Below are positions 5,038 to 5,160 of a stretch of DNA of 5,160 nucleotides, piece after piece. Both the position numbers and the translations under genes were made by a program. The DNA comes from Hungateiclostridiaceae bacterium UBA1305 (GTDB lineage: Bacteria; Bacillota; Clostridia; Acetivibrionales; DTU013). The notes below the pieces were generated by a model, which worked only from the letters and a program-made list of their open reading frames with translations, had not been told where the DNA came from and ran no database searches. The stretch is taken from assembly GCA_002307275.1 (NCBI GenBank), contig DBTX01000026.1, forward strand, positions 1 to 5,160, written 5' to 3'. Every line of letters starts with the position of its first letter. Positions within the stretch are counted from its first letter, which is position 1.

Positions 5038-5160
5038 ATGCAAAAAAAGAGAATAGCCATTGCCATAGCTGCTATTGTTTTTTGTACTATGGTATTTGGC
5101 TCGGTTTCTGTTTCAGCGGCATCAGCCACGCTGGGAAAAGAAGCACAGGGGAGCAATGTA
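5038..5160 (+). CDS. Secreted protein under c-di-AMP riboswitch, N-terminal 41 codons
   Basis: Partial gene running off the right edge. The ATG at 5038 follows GGAGAGGAG (5023-5031) by 6 nt. The first 30 or so residues are a clear Sec signal peptide: MQKKR, then a hydrophobic core (IAIAIAAIVFCTMVFG), then a cleavage region with V-S-A and A-S-A (about 27-30). The visible mature start, TLGKEAQGSNV (31-41), resembles the opening of a peptidoglycan-binding (PG_binding_1) repeat, which typically reads L..G..G.DV..LQ. Together with the riboswitch this suggests a cell-wall hydrolase such as an NlpC/P60 or similar enzyme with wall-binding repeats, a typical target of this riboswitch class. The catalytic domain is outside the window, so the enzyme class is inference. 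Confidence 0.85.
   Translation, partial: MQKKRIAIAIAAIVFCTMVFGSVSVSAASATLGKEAQGSNV

Overview
The window looks like chromosomal DNA from a Gram-positive, low-to-moderate G+C bacterium of the Clostridia. This rests on strong AGGAGG-type ribosome binding sites, a T-box leader in front of a prolyl-tRNA synthetase, a ydaO-type cyclic di-AMP riboswitch in front of a secreted protein, and secreted SH3b/CAP wall proteins. The placement is inference; no sequence here identifies a genus. I see no mobile element, phage gene, CRISPR array, tRNA or rRNA.

Layout, left to right. Positions 1-313 hold a sigma-A type promoter and a complete T-box leader (stem I, a second hairpin, stem III, antiterminator/terminator switch). 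The leader controls proS (314-1750, +). Three bases after proS comes a small 3-TM PQ-loop/SemiSWEET-like membrane protein (1754-2020, +), almost certainly cotranscribed. An AT-rich gap of 178 bp with an imperfect 11-bp inverted repeat leads to a secreted SH3b-linker-CAP protein (2199-3077, +). A perfect 11-bp hairpin (3118-3153) lies between this gene and the convergent minus-strand pair and probably terminates both sides.

The minus-strand pair is an RluA-family pseudouridine synthase (3163-4089) preceded by a 133-aa protein of unknown function (4198-4599), which may form one transcript. A 438-bp gene-free divergent region (4600-5037) follows. It carries a leader hairpin, a 20-bp palindrome that may be an operator, and a clear c-di-AMP riboswitch (about 4871-5018). 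The riboswitch precedes the first 41 codons of a secreted protein that runs off the right edge (5038-5160, +).

Two RNA switches therefore dominate regulation. One senses uncharged tRNA-Pro and sets proS (and the membrane gene behind it). The other senses c-di-AMP and sets a cell-surface protein. The most interesting points are the compact stem I of the T-box, the short distance between the c-di-AMP aptamer and the ribosome binding site (no room for a terminator, and a possible pairing between aptamer and Shine-Dalgarno), the sugar-transporter-like half-repeat protein coupled to proS, and the unrecognised 133-aa protein. No wholly new system is evident.
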